A stretch of DNA of 64,000 bases, from NCBI GenBank assembly GCA_964020155.1, contig OZ026559.1, forward strand, positions 2,915,455 to 2,979,454. The letters run 5' to 3'. Source of the stretch: Chondrilla cf. caribensis (Eukaryota; Porifera; Demospongiae; Chondrillida; Chondrillidae). Each line of letters begins with the position of its first letter. Position 1 is the first letter of the stretch. Of this stretch, positions 8,919 to 21,406 are shown piece by piece. The notes beneath the pieces were generated by a model, which was not told the DNA's origin, did not search any database, and was given only the letters and a program-made list of their open reading frames with translations. A program made the position numbers and the translations under genes.

Positions 8919-11900
8919 ATTTCTATAACTAACAGCCAGTATGATAATAGGATTTTTTGTGATGGCTTATTAAGCGCCCATTCCGGCTCTCCCATAGATA
9001 CTCGACTTCCTATCAATTTTGACCCTAGGGAGCATAAACCCTTAGCTATGAGTTGAAAACTGAGTTTCAAATTAATATTGTTGGATGATAATTATTGTCT
9101 ACACTTCCCAAGTGCAGCTGTCTAAGCAAAATATATAGAAGCTCGGGAATCCATACTTATTTGTTCTGTTACATCTGTGCATGTGACTTACTACACTATG
9201 AATGCTGTGGCTGTGTTACTGTCTTTCCTATACATTCATACTTACACAATACAATGTATATATTAAAGTGAAATGCAGAGAGACCAAATATTATAATCAA
9301 TCATATTTTTGATGTTTTTTAAATCAACAAGGGAGAAATCTGGTGTACTGAATTCATTGCAAGCAATTATAGTATGAGAGCATTAGAAAAATGAACACAC
9401 AAATATATAATATATATTTTTCACTATATCTACAAAAGGTTACTATAAACTATGTTATGCAGGGTTTTGCAGTCCTTATAATTAAATTCCTAAGCCTCTA
9501 ATAATTGCCGCCTTGGGCGTTTATGTTCAACGCGCGGTAAAACGAAGACCCGTGATAAGCCTCCTCTCAGGTCAACCCAGGTGTCCCGTACTCGACAGCT
9601 CTACTGTCTGCAATCTTGATATGACGATATTCATAGATATAATAACATTCATACCATGATTTCCATGAATATCGATTCTGTGGCATCCACGCAGACCATT
9701 AAATTTTGCATTCGTCGTTAATTGGATCTAGAAGAACTTCCTGTGTCTTGTTGTGAAGTCTTGTGGAGACGATATAGCACTGCATCAAATACACGGTAAG
9801 GTAGCTCTTATCCGGATGAGAAGTGGAGTTCCGTTGACCGAATGTCTAACTTATCCTCCGAATTAGGTGTTAACTGATCCGTGAAGTTTACGGAGAGTCC
9901 ATTAAAAACTTCATTATAAAAACGCCGGATTGATCTAGTCATAGATCTATGATCTAGTCTGGATTGAGGTCTATGATGCACCATATCTTCAAGGTAAATT
10001 TGTTTGTTCTATATGGCGATTAAATAGTAACTTACTTCAATTAACAACTATTATAAGTATTTGGAAGTATCTAAAATAGGCCAGTGCTAGGGCTGTGAAT
10101 AAAGATGAAAGAATCCCGGAGTACAAGAGTCGCCACATGTAGCAAAATGTTAGGTGTCACGGAAACTTGTCATTCAATTAAATTTGAATAAGACATTCCC
10201 TATTTATGAGAATGAAAATGAATCAGATGTAGATTATTCTATATAATATTGGATTTGTGAACAGTGCAAACACTTTTGAAAACGAATTATCACTTGAAAC
10301 ACATCATAATATTTCTCAATTTAAATTAATTTAGCTTGTTCGGCACATAATAATCAAATCCTTTAAATTTTATTCAAAATGATACTGATGACATGAAATA
10401 TTTTGTGAATCCATTGTTGTTTGCCTTAATGGTATTTCTACTGGCTCAGTTTGATAATACGTAATTTGGCAACAATTATTACATGGTGTAATGATTGACT
10501 ATCACAATCACACTGGCACTAAAATAAGTTAATTATAGATTAATATTGCTGCTGTTAGTGTAAGACTTTGGCCCTTTGGACTTATACAATACAATACCCT
10601 TTAGGGAAAGTTGACAACTCTACTCGTCATATCAGTTTCTCAAAGATTCAGTCATTTGACCACCCAGCATTCCTACAGTCTTCTCAATTGCAGCAGCCTC
10701 GGTCAGTGTGGAGCTACTGCTTAGTTCATTGCTTAAATCACCAGTTTACCTCCTATTCACCACATTTACAAATGCGTAACCCACTGCTGTAATATCAGTG
10801 CTGAGAGTTATTTTGATATAATTTTTAATTGGACGTAAATTGTCATTAGTACATACACTGGATGCTAACTGTGGGTGCTCAGTTTCCTGTGTACCAATAA
10901 TGGGTGGGTCATTGTTGATCAGTGATCAGTTCATGAGAAATTGCTTTACTCCATAATGAATGTATAGTTTACTTCTGTAAACTCTGCAAAACAAAGGTGG
11001 ATCATGTCTATGAATATAATTAAAAAGTAGGCACATGATCTATGAATACAAACATAAGCTCATCAATATGCTGACATAATCAATGAATTTATTAAACCGA
11101 AGAAAAATATTTACTTAAGCCCCATTGACACTATGCATTTACCTGAATTGGATTAGTCATGGGTCATGTCCACACTTCACTGGTCAATCAAGAAGATTGA
11201 CTCTGAATAATAATTTTGTACGTTCTAATGCTGATCATCAGAGCCAACGCATCATGAAGACTGACAGCTATTGTGAAATAGTATCAAATCTGCCCGAGCA
11301 AGGTGTTTGCTGTTTTGTGAAGGCTCCATGGCTATCAGCATTCCGTTCTTGCTATAGTTTTTAATGGTTGAGCTCCCATTTATTGTCTAGAGAAACTTGT
11401 GGGTGCATAATAGGAGTGGTGAGTGGTGGTACAGTATTGTAAAACAGTGTTTGATGAACGTGACTGGTTAAAAACTTCAGAATGTCTTGGGATATTTAAT
11501 AACTTCTTGCATCGGTGCCTGACACAAGACACTGTTTGAGGAAAGTCATCCCAGTCAAACAAAGGATAGCAATTGCCCTAGGAAACTTGCTACCCATGGA
11601 AAATACTGGTACCAAGACTTGAGGAACTCATGCCATTTGAACAAAGTTAAATCACTATGTCACCATATAACATAACCACCACTCGGTATGGCCAAATTAT
11701 TGATAACTTCTTGATGTTAATACTTCAAATGATCAGCAATCCTCCATCCATCTATTTGCACTCGAGGATGGAGAATTTACTTATTTATGGCTCATTTTGT
11801 GCATCTCACTGTAACTATTCTGAGACAAGTGTGATTGTCAGTTGAAAGGTTCACAGCTTGCCTACCCTTTAAGTGATTCAATTGTTGACTTGATTGCTTC

Positions 11901-12325
11901 TATACTCTAAAATCCTAATGTACTTTATCAATGTTGTGACTGACAGCTATGTCATGTAGATGTATTATGACAAAGATGGATTGCTCAAAAATGTATAATT
12001 ATAGTGGCACATGTTCAAAATGGCGAATTTCTTCAGTGATTGTTCTCAGCTGTTAGAAGTAGGCTTACCTTGTTTGAATTGAATGTAAAATGGTTGGAAG
12101 GATTCATAGTGACTAAGGCACAGTTGATACTCCAATTCATGGTATATTGTGTGTTTATATTTATCTGTCACTGTCCTAAAGCTGGGTTGTCCAGAGGGCA
12201 ACCAAGTTAGACATTGTGGTTACCAATAACTGTTCAAATTTTCCCTGTCACACAATAAATACTGCATTTTTACTGATCATGATTGGGGTAATTGAAATTT
12301 AATTTATATCCCTTCTTCATTGTAG
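8919..12325. other. Intergenic region between two divergent genes
   Basis: About 3.4 kb with no recognised coding region. It should contain the promoters of the minus-strand kinase-GTPase gene and the plus-strand ANK-Roc-COR-Death gene. A TTGTAG acceptor at 12321-12325 suggests an untranslated upstream exon for the latter. A candidate donor is GTAAGG near 9796, but this is uncertain. Confidence 0.5.
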
Positions 12326-12356
12326 GAATGGTCATAACTTCCCTTGACCACAAAAT

Positions 12357-15300
12357 ATGGAGTCTGTCAAAGTTGAACTACAGAATTTTTTTCATGGATT
12401 TGACCAGGTACAGGAGTTGTTTTTCAAAAGGTCTGAAAAGAAAGGAAAATTCAATTTAAATGCGCATGATACACATGGAAAAACCCTTCTCCATTATGCT
12501 TGCGAACATGGCATTATCAAGGCAGTGGAATGTTTGTTAATTAACGGTGCAGAAGTTGATATATGTGATAAAAAGGGGTATACTCCTCTTTATTATGCTT
12601 GCCAAAAGAAAATCCACGTTAAAATATGCCAGATGTTTACAAAGTATAGTCCAGACCCAATAGCTACCCTTCAGGAAACTGGCATTGATGGCTCCTCTGC
12701 AGTTACTGTCAAAGATGGCCAAAGTAGAACAGTCCTACATCATGCATGTTATAATGGTTCTGTTGTTTTTGTTCAGCGTCTTCTTAACGCTGGTGCAGAT
12801 CCTGCTGCCCTGGATGTACATGGTAACAATCCTTTACATTATGTTAGTAAGAAGGGACATCTTGACCTTGTGCATTTTCTTATGGACAAATCTAACATAT
12901 CTGGTCATGATGTAAATGGTTTACTACAAGTTCGCAACACTGAAGGTGAAACACCTTTAACTATAAGAAGCAAGAAAAATGAAACCATCTTGCATAAAGC
13001 TTGTGAAAGAGGTCATCCCTTTTTAGTTAGAAAACTTCTTAAAGCAGGTGCTGATCCTAATGTGACTGATGAATCTGGTTTCACACCACTAATGAGAGCA
13101 GTACTGCATAGCAAGGTGTCTGACACTAAAGCATCTAACATGATTACTGCTCTGTGTAGCAAGAACTGTGATGTAAATTACAGTAGTTCTGTACCCTGCC
13201 AATCATTTGACTCAAGTGTGAAAGGTACCTTATGTTTAACAGCTCTACACATTGCTGTTAATGATAATAATTGTCAAATTAGTACTGTAAAAGCACTAAT
13301 TGACAATGGAGCAGTGCTAAATATAACAGACAATCATGGTTGCACTCCTCTTCACATTGCTAGTATACGAGGACACCACAGTTTGATGAAAGTACTAGCT
13401 CCCACTCCTAGGTATTTCCGTATTTGTGATAAGAGTGGCTGCACACCTCTATACTATGCTTGTAAGAACTCTCACCTTGGTTGTATAAGAGAGATTATTT
13501 TCAACACAGCAAAATTTCATGTTATTAGTAATTTGGCTGATAATGATGGTGTTACACCTTTATCTGTAAAGACTAAGCAAGGTAAAACCATTTTACATGT
13601 TGCTTGTGCAAGATGTGATTTTCTCACTGCAAAGAAGCTTCTCGAAGCTGGTGCTGATCCTAACATAAGAGATGATTTTGGTTTCACACCACTTATGAGA
13701 GCAATAACAAGTACTAGTGAATTGTATATTGACCTCCCTTCAATTGTTACTGCTCTTTGTAACAGTAACTGTGATATCAATGCTACATTTGAATGCACAA
13801 TGGAAGGGTTCGACAGCTCTTCATATGGCCATTGATATTGAAAATGATAAATTTCGCTCATTAGCCGTGAAAGCACTAATTGACAATGGAGCAACACTAA
13901 ATGCTACAGATTCATGTGGCCGTACTCCTGTTCACATTGCTAGTATGCGGGGACACCACGGTTTGATCAAATTACTAACTTCTAGTACTGACTCCTTGCA
14001 TATAAAGGATAATGAAGGATGTACACCTCTATACTATGCCTGTAAGAACTCCCACCTTGACTTCATCAGAGAATATGTGGCCCATCTACCAGTTATTGTT
14101 GGTAATTTTGCAAATATCGATGGAACTACACCGTTTTCTGTAATTACACAGCTAGGTAATTCAATCTTACATGTTGCCTGTGAAGAAGGTGACGTTTTTG
14201 TTGTAAAGAAGTTGCTTGAGGCTGGTGCTGATCCCAATATAACAAATAAGTATGGTATCACACCACTTATGACAGCAGTAATGTGTTCGGACCAGATGTC
14301 TGACACTAATGCTTCTTCCATTATCACTGCTCTCTGTAAAACACAAAATTGTAATTTGAATGCCATATATGCACCTCATAAGGCTGAATCAGATGTTAAA
14401 TTACCCTATTGGGAAGGTTCAACAGCTTTGCATATGGCAACTGATGTTGACAATATTGAGTCTTGTTCATTAAGTGTGGAAGCACTAGTTGAAAATGGAG
14501 CTAAACTAGACGTGAAAGACGTTTGTGGTCGAACGCCTCTCCACATTGCCAGTATGCGAGGACACCATAGTTTGATCACATTACTAGCTCCTACTCCAGA
14601 GTCTTTCCATGTTCAAGATAAACTTGGCTGTACACCTCTGTATTATGCCTGCGAAAATTCTCACCTTTTTTGCATCAGAAATATCTTCTCACGCATGCAT
14701 ACAAAAAACATTGGTAATTTTGCCAATACTCTATCTGTAATGACTAAGGATGGTGGAACAATCTTGCATGTTGCCTGTATGAGAGGTGATGCTTTTGTAG
14801 CAAAGAAGCTTCTTGAAGCTGGTGCTGATCCTAACATACCAGATAAAAATGGTATTATGCCACTTATGCTAGCTGTAAAGAATCCTGTTAAAGCTTCTAC
14901 ATTGATTTCAATTCTCTGTGAATATAAATGCAATATTAAGAAGGTGCCTATTGCTCTTCATTATGCCTGTGAACGGAACATGGGATCGTGTGTTGAAATG
15001 CTGGTATCCAGAGGAGCCGATATACATGAGAAAGATTGTAATGGATGTACACCCCTTCATATTGTTTGTAAATCAGGATATCACAGTTTTATGAGCCTTT
15101 TGATCACAAAAAAATCTTTGGAAGCTTCTGATCATAGTGGCAGTTTACCACTTGACTATGCCTGCAAATATCATCACATTGAATGTGTGAAGAAAATAAT
15201 TTCTACTGGAGGGCTGGAATCGCTGCTTCCAGTCCATTATGTGGATGGTACATGTACTATTCCCCTTTCAATGAGGGGTGTTCATTAAAGAACCATTCTG

Positions 15301-17521
15301 CATCATGCATGCTGGGCACTTGATGTACAGTTTACAAAGGACCTTATTGTGTATGCAGATCCAAATGTACAGGATGATGAAGGTCGAACTCCCTTAATGT
15401 TGGCTCTACACTACCATTCTCACAATGATATACTTGTTGATCTTGTCTCCATCTTAGTATCTTCAAACTGGAAAACAGACATCCAAGATATAAAAGGTCG
15501 CACAGCTCTCCACTATTCAGCTATGTGTGATGATGTTAAAGTACCATTGATGCTTCTTTCAGCTGGATGTGATATTACCACAGTTGATGATTATGGACAA
15601 ACATTTTTTGATTTAATGTCAATAGAGTCACTACAACTATTAAAGCAGCAACTTTTGACTATTGATCGCCGCCAGATCATTTGTGTCATAGGATATCCAA
15701 AATGTGGGAAGACTACACTAATTGCAGCATTTATACAATGTCATACCCAAAATCGCTTCAAAAGACTAACAGCCAGTGGGCTTGTTTCGAATGTGAGCAA
15801 GGGTAGTCGAACAGCTGGAATTGACACTAAGGTGATGACCAGTGGAAAATTTGGCAGTTTGATTTACTTTGACTTTGCCGGTCAATCTGAATACTATGCT
15901 TTTCACCTAGCCTTCCTTGAAAGTGCCTTAGCATCTGAAGGATCTGCAGTAACTTTTATAATGATGGTTGACCTCAACTGTTCTGAAGACGACAGGTTCA
16001 AACAATGTGTAGAGTGGTTGTTCCCTATCAGGAGCATCTTGAATAAACACAATATGCTGGATGTGATATTGATTGGCAGTCACCTTGATCAAGTACGATC
16101 AGAATCTAAATGTGTCCAATCACTACGGAATACTCTTATAAAGCTCAACAGTACCCTAGATACTCCTCAAATGCAGTTTATTGATTGTTGGGGAATGGAC
16201 TGCCGTAAACTGTCATCGAAGGGAATGAAAAAGTTACAAAATTACTTGGAATCCACCCACTCTTCTTGTGATATATCATCTAATCAGGTTCCTTTTGGAG
16301 CATGTTTGCTGCTTGACAGACTGAAGACGTCTGAGAATCCTCCACTTGCCATCACACCTTACAAAATCATTGACAAGTTGAAGGATGTACGTGCTCCATT
16401 TCCTCTGACGGTGAAGTACATTGACAGCTGTAGTCAAGATCTTGCAGCATCAGGACTAGTCCTGTACATTCCCAACAAAGACAATGTCGGGGAGAGCTGG
16501 TTGATACTGGAGATGGAAGAGATCCTCAGTCGTATTCATGGCAAACTGTTTGCACCCGATTCAGCGGAGTTCCCGGTACACCACAAAAATCTAGCTAACC
16601 GTTTTGGTCTCGTTCGTATAGAAGAGCTTATAATAGCTTTTAAAGATAGTCCACTTTCCCCTGAAATGGTTCAGAAGTTTCTGATGGCGATGGAATTCTG
16701 TCATCCAGTGGACAGCTCACTTATGAATGAAGAAACAATGAGTATCTTCTTACGCTCAAAGGTTATTACTGACAAGCAATACTCTGAAACAACTGAAGAA
16801 CACAATCTAAATACCCTTGAAACTTGGTTGTTTTTCCCTTCCCTTGTGAAAGCCAATGAAGAATCAATTATCTTATCCACAGAATCTGATATCCTGGGAG
16901 ACGATTGTCATTGGGTGTGCTGGGAGCTCAGCACAGTGAAGCCGCACTTTCTTCATCCTAGATTCCAACAAGCTGTATTCATTCGACTGGCTTGTAACCA
17001 TGTACAGAAACACAAGTCAGATCTCTCTACAGTTGAAGAGCACAGCTGTACTATCAGCAAGAATGCCATGTCCTGGAGCACTATCCATGGTGTAGATGTT
17101 TGCGTACAGATTATCCATAAGTCTACAATTAAGGTGCTGGCTAGGATTAGACCAGGAGTGAAGGTGTCCTCCTTCATGGAGATGTTTTCAAGTGTAGTCA
17201 GTGACATCCTCACCGTGCAAGCTAACCACGCTCCAGGCGTGGATGCCTACTCTGTATTTCGTGTGATGGAGAAGGGCACTCCAGGAGAACACACTGTACC
17301 AGTCTCCTCAATCATTGATGTTGTTCAAGCTGGTGGAATGTATGTTAACTCCAGAGAATGTCCACCTAAGCTGGTTTCATTGAAAGACCTCTTTCTTGAT
17401 TGGGAAATATCAGTGGCATTGCTGGAGAAGATGGTGGTCTTGTCCGCGGAAACCCAGGCTCTGGCTAGTAAGGACAGGAATTTATCTGTGACAAGTGGAT
17501 CAGATACAAATCAATCTGAAA
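12357..17521 (+). CDS. ANK-Roc-COR exon, with a frameshift and a nonsense codon
   Basis: ANK repeats fill 12460-15600, with repeated GKTLLHYAC, GCTPLYYACKNSH and GADPN motifs. They form super-repeats of about 575-600 bp (ILHxAC motif at about 12979, 13580, 14155 and 14752, then 15290). The Roc P-loop GYPKCGKT lies at 15691-15714, the G3 motif DFAGQ at 15871-15885 and a G4-like GSHLD near 16075. A COR-like region follows to about 17450. Frame 12357-13835 shifts by one base at a GGG (13806-13808), where sister repeats read WEGSTALHMA. The shifted frame stops at 15286-15288 (TAA) and reopens at once with RTILHHAC in the same frame. The donor GTAAGT follows 17521 in phase 1. The ATG at 12357 lies shortly after a splice acceptor. 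Confidence 0.85.
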
Positions 17522-20500
17522 GTAAGTTGTTATAATTGAAATTCAATTTTTTTGGTAAATTTTATGTAAATTGCAAATGATTAAAAGTTATAATATAACT
17601 CATGTATCTTGACTTCCCACATTTGAAGGTTTGAATCTTGCAGACTTATATTCAAGCTTATGTACAGAAGACATGAAAGGATCAAACTGGAAGCTCATGG
17701 CTTTAAACTTAGGAATTGGTACCAATTTAGTTGAGCTCATTGAGAGAGCATGCGCTGATATCCCAGTTTCAAAAGACACAGTTGAAGACCAAAGATTTAA
17801 AGAGTGCCTTTATAATATACTTGAAGCATGGTTGTTTAAAGAAGAAGACACAGGTGATCTCCCTCGCACTTGGAACACAGTTATATCTGCATTGGAGAGC
17901 AGCAACCTCCTAACCATAGCTGAGAGTGTGATAAAGCAGATAGGTAAGAATCTGTACTGTTGACAACTTTATGTACAAGTATGAACTTATACACACACTA
18001 ACACAATATCATGCAAACTGTATGGTCCATTTCTATGAACACAACATACTGAATTTCACAAATGACAAAAGAATATGTACCGTATTTGTTCTAATTTTTC
18101 GTCGACCTAATTATTCGTCATTGGGTCCTGATAGGTTCTAAAATGTTCTAATTGATGACGAAATGTGACGCATTCTAAATTTTCGTCATCAGTTCTAATT
18201 TTTCGTCAGATGTCTTTTTTAGCTACCTTTATAATATTTTATAGGATTTTCTGTCATTCCTCACTACTTCAAAGTTGACTCCCGCTCTATAAGCAATGAC
18301 TGCAAAGCAATCGTGAGGATTGTCTGATAGGAAATAGAATACAGCAAAATATTATCTGTACACGTGTACGCGTACGGCTGATTTTAGACTGTTTCAATGT
18401 AATATTATTATAACCGTATACCATACATATCGTTTCAACCTCTGGTAGTAACGCGATCCGAAATGCTAGGCTTCCAATACTCTCAATTTATGTGGTATCC
18501 ACAAACGGAGCGAGGACTTTCAGGCTAAATGCAGCCATTTTATTTTGCTCCAATTAGTCGTCGGCAATTCTAAATATTTGCCACGGTTATCTATTTATTC
18601 GTCAGGTCAGGATTCACAGCCAATCTTGTTCTAAATGACGGTTTTTCATTGAACCTTGCTCTGACGAAAAATTAGAACATTTACGGTACTTTTTATAACA
18701 TTGTGGCTGGAGAATAGGGATTGAGTTTTGTCTATGTAACTAACCTATTGAACCACCTAACTGCTACTAAACCATAGGTCATTCCGAAACTCCACATGAC
18801 TTTGGTACTCCACAAAATAGTGAAAAGGACTTGGAGAAGAACTCTATATTCCATGAATCTAGTCAAGGACATAACGGCATCTACAAAGGTGACTCTATGC
18901 GTACATCTAATGTCAATAAGTGCATGATTTAGTCGAACCATTCACATAATTCAACTACAGCTGTCATTATCTACCACTGTAGCTCTTCCATCAGAGCATC
19001 CAATTACAGAGTTCGATCTGACTCGACTTATTGGATCACAGATATGTGCTCAGTGGGATACCTTTTCCCTATATCTGGGTGTAGAGGAACACATTAGAGA
19101 TGAAGTATCTCACAACTGCCTTGGAGAACCAAAGGACTGCTTCATAGAAGTAGTTGGTCGATGGCTGTCACATGAAGATTGTTCAGGTGACAAACCACGT
19201 ACATGGGAGACTGTCTTCAGTGCCCTGCATGGCATGGGGCAGTCTCGTCTCATGGAGGAGGTGAACCTAGAACTCTTCCCAAATACTTCTTTAGAAGCTA
19301 AAGGCAAATGATGATCTCATTAATATAATATTATTGTAATTGTAAACTTTATTTCTATTTATTTCTCTCATCAGAAATAGTTGAAGATCGACAGGACAGT
19401 GAACGATCGCAACATGTATTTGGCTCTCTCACTCTTGACAAGGAACAGTCACCTGTACAGATTGGAGCAGATGAAGGTTTGAGTGTATATATCTACTCCT
19501 TCCATATATCCTTATACCTACCAAAATTGACATTCATACTCTGTATATATGTATTTGGAATGGATGACGTTTTGTGCTTACATGCATCATGGTACTTTTT
19601 TTTCATACCTCGTGCTATGTTGCGTACAAAATGCAATGGCTGCATCTATTTCTCTTATACTTTGTTTTTGTCCATAGAATCTGATATGAGACCCTCTGAC
19701 ATTGGCCTAATGGGGATACTCGATATGCTTCCAGTTTGGGAAGAATATACTATTCCCTTGGGTCTGAGTATTGATCAGGTCAAGTATTATGAAAGCCTAC
19801 CACAGCAGAGCATGAGGGGATTGCAGGCATTACAGTACTGGAGAGATGGACGGTGTGGGCCATCCTATCCTGGTACATGGAACTTTTTATTTCAAGTTAT
19901 TGATGCTTATGTGGGACCCAATGTAGCTGTAGATTTGAGGAAAAAGGTTGCCACCAAGAGAGCATGGACTTATACAAGTTGGAAAGGTGTGTTAATTTCT
20001 CCACTTATGGTTGCACCATGTGTAGTTGTAACCCTGTATGATACTGCCTACATGAGGGTAGAAATAGCAGCTGCATAGCCAATCACTTTCTTTAGAGAGT
20101 GAATCAATTGTTACTGGATCTGGTAAAGGGGCCCTTCACACAAAAATGAAGAAAATAGCAAACAAAGTGTTGCTTCGATAAATTTTCTTTTTTTTGGCTT
20201 AATATGTGGTTTCTGGAAGTTTCAGCTTTTTGCAAACTATGTACATTGATAAATGATCAATTTCTTATTTTGTGCAAGAAATGAGATGCCATCTTCATTA
20301 CTCCTGGAATACAAGTTTCACGTATTTTCGTTTAATATTGGACTTACGTTATACAGAGTTAGTACTCCATACCGGAAGTGAAGTTTAGAATATCAATATT
20401 GCTATAGTTAGTTTATGTACAAATGAACATATTTCAATTCAATCGGATCAAATGTTTCACAATATTATCGAACGTTGAAAGTGCCACAAAATGATATAGA

Positions 20501-21406
20501 AAATGCAATTTCAATGAAACCCATTGAAAGGACCCTGTTCCCATATTCAGTCGCAACTGACAAAATTGTGAAATAGTTAAGTTTGATTTCTCTCTGCTGA
20601 TTGGATATATTTAACAGGTCTAAAACAACATTCCCTATGATGCCGAGTGAAGTCATCAAGTTGATTCAAATGTTAATTTTTATTCAAATCTGAACTACCA
20701 TCATTGTGAGATCAGCCAATTTGTGAACAAACTTGCATTAAAATAACCTGTAAGATAATATATCAGTTGTGGGTTACCTGACTAAAGTGCCAATTGCATT
20801 ATAATTGTAAAATGTGAACACTTATTGGACAGATTGCCATTGTTTATTATTCTTTGTAATATTACCAGATACACTACCATCATTGTTGGATGAGGTCCAT
20901 GACAGCAAAGGTTGTACCAAACCTGCTGTCAGAACAGAGGAAGAAGCTGCTGAATTAGATGTATCACATAAGGATGAGGAGTCTACTTGTGAACTTGGAC
21001 TGAACCAGACCTGTACGTATGAGATAAATTCACAATATGACCACATATGATCATGGTATTTACATATTTAATTGCCTTTTTCATCTGTAATGCAGTGCTT
21101 CAAAGGAAACCCAAAGAAGATAAACTGGTTCGGTTGGTTGGATTGCAGATGTGTGCTCGGTGGAATATCTTTTCCCTCTACCTGGGTATAGAGAAGTACA
21201 TTAGAGATGAGGTATCTCTCAACTGCCATAGAGTGGCAAAGGACTGCTTCATAGAAGTAGTTGGTCGATGGCTGTCACATGAAGATGGTACAGGTGACAA
21301 CCCACGTACATGGGAGACTGTCTTCAACGCCCTCCGAGATATTGGATGCATTCTTCTTGTAAAGGAGCTTATACAGAAATTATCCAAGGGACAGAACACT
21401 GTTTAA
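12357..21406 (+). CDS. DAPK-like ankyrin - Roc - COR - Death-domain gene (no kinase)
   Basis: The gene model is one very large first coding exon (12357-17521) followed by phase-1 exons: Death domain 1 (17629-17943), linker (18778-18888), Death domain 2 with a stop (18983-19311), linker (19375-19476), Death domain 3 (19678-19986), linker (20869-21012) and Death domain 4 with a stop (21096-21406). The domain order matches human DAPK1 without its kinase, placing it in the ROCO GTPase class. Roc-COR units usually act as nucleotide-controlled dimers, and Death domains recruit signalling partners. Because exons 18983-19311 and 21096-21406 both end in stop codons, they look like alternative last exons. 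The ankyrin part has a 1-nt frameshift near 13806 and an in-frame TAA at 15286, so this copy may be a pseudogene or contain assembly errors. Confidence 0.75.
17629..17943 (+). CDS. Death domain 1 exon
   Basis: A 315-nt, phase 1-1 exon. It encodes a Death-fold helix bundle: NWKLMALNLGI, then helices with ACADIPVS, FKECLYNILEAWL, and RTWNTVISALE near the end. The Trp-rich L-x-x-W-L and T-W-x-x-V-x-x-A-L pattern is typical of Death domains. Confidence 0.8.
18080..18686. mobile_element. TA-flanked MITE, copy 1 (607 bp)
   Basis: The termini are inverted repeats (CCGTATTTGTTCTAATTTTT at the left, its near inverse ending ACATTTACGG at the right) flanked by TA on both sides. A second, closely similar copy is at 24732-25319. 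A TA target suggests a Tc1/mariner-like mobiliser. It lies in the intron after Death domain 1 and encodes nothing. Confidence 0.88.
18778..18888 (+). CDS. Linker exon (37 residues)
   Basis: A 111-nt, phase 1-1 exon between a CATAG acceptor and a GTGACT donor. It encodes a polar, low-complexity linker (HSETPHDFGTPQNSEKDL). A stop codon soon after the donor supports splicing here. Confidence 0.5.
18983..19311 (+). CDS. Death domain 2 exon with stop (alternative last exon)
   Basis: This exon begins in phase 1 after a TGTAG acceptor and ends at TGA 19309-19311. Core motifs are LTRLIGSQICAQWD, LYLGVEEHIRDEV, FIEVVGRWLSHED and RTWETVFSALH. No phase-1 donor was seen before the stop, so it is best read as a terminal exon. 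This exon type is the parent of the degenerate copies at 23-29 kb. Confidence 0.78.
19375..19476 (+). CDS. Linker exon (34 residues)
   Basis: A 102-nt, phase 1-1 exon after ATCAG, with a GTTTGA donor. It encodes a polar linker (VEDRQDSERSQHVFGS). The first codon after the acceptor is open only in phase 1. Confidence 0.5.
19678..19986 (+). CDS. Death domain 3 exon
   Basis: A 309-nt, phase 1-1 exon (MRPSDIGLMGILDML ... YWRDGRCG ... GTWNFLFQVIDAY). It is more divergent than the other Death domains, but the W-x-x-G and T-W-x-x-L pattern is kept. The donor is GTGTGT. Confidence 0.7.
20869..21012 (+). CDS. Linker exon (48 residues)
   Basis: A 144-nt, phase 1-1 exon between TACCAG and GTACGT. It encodes an acidic linker (RTEEEAAELDVSHKDEES) preceding the last Death domain. 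Confidence 0.6.
21096..21406 (+). CDS. Death domain 4 exon with stop
   Basis: This exon starts in phase 1 after ATGCAG and ends at TAA 21404-21406. Motifs are VRLVGLQMCARWN, LYLGIEKYIRDEV, FIEVVGRWLSHEDGTG and RTWETVFNALRD. It is close in sequence to Death domain 2 and to the decayed copies downstream. Confidence 0.8.

Noticed and set aside
19479..20078. 199-residue continuous frame taken as one coding unit
   Set aside because: Only 19678-19986 has Death-domain features. The rest reads through intron sequence beyond clear splice sites.
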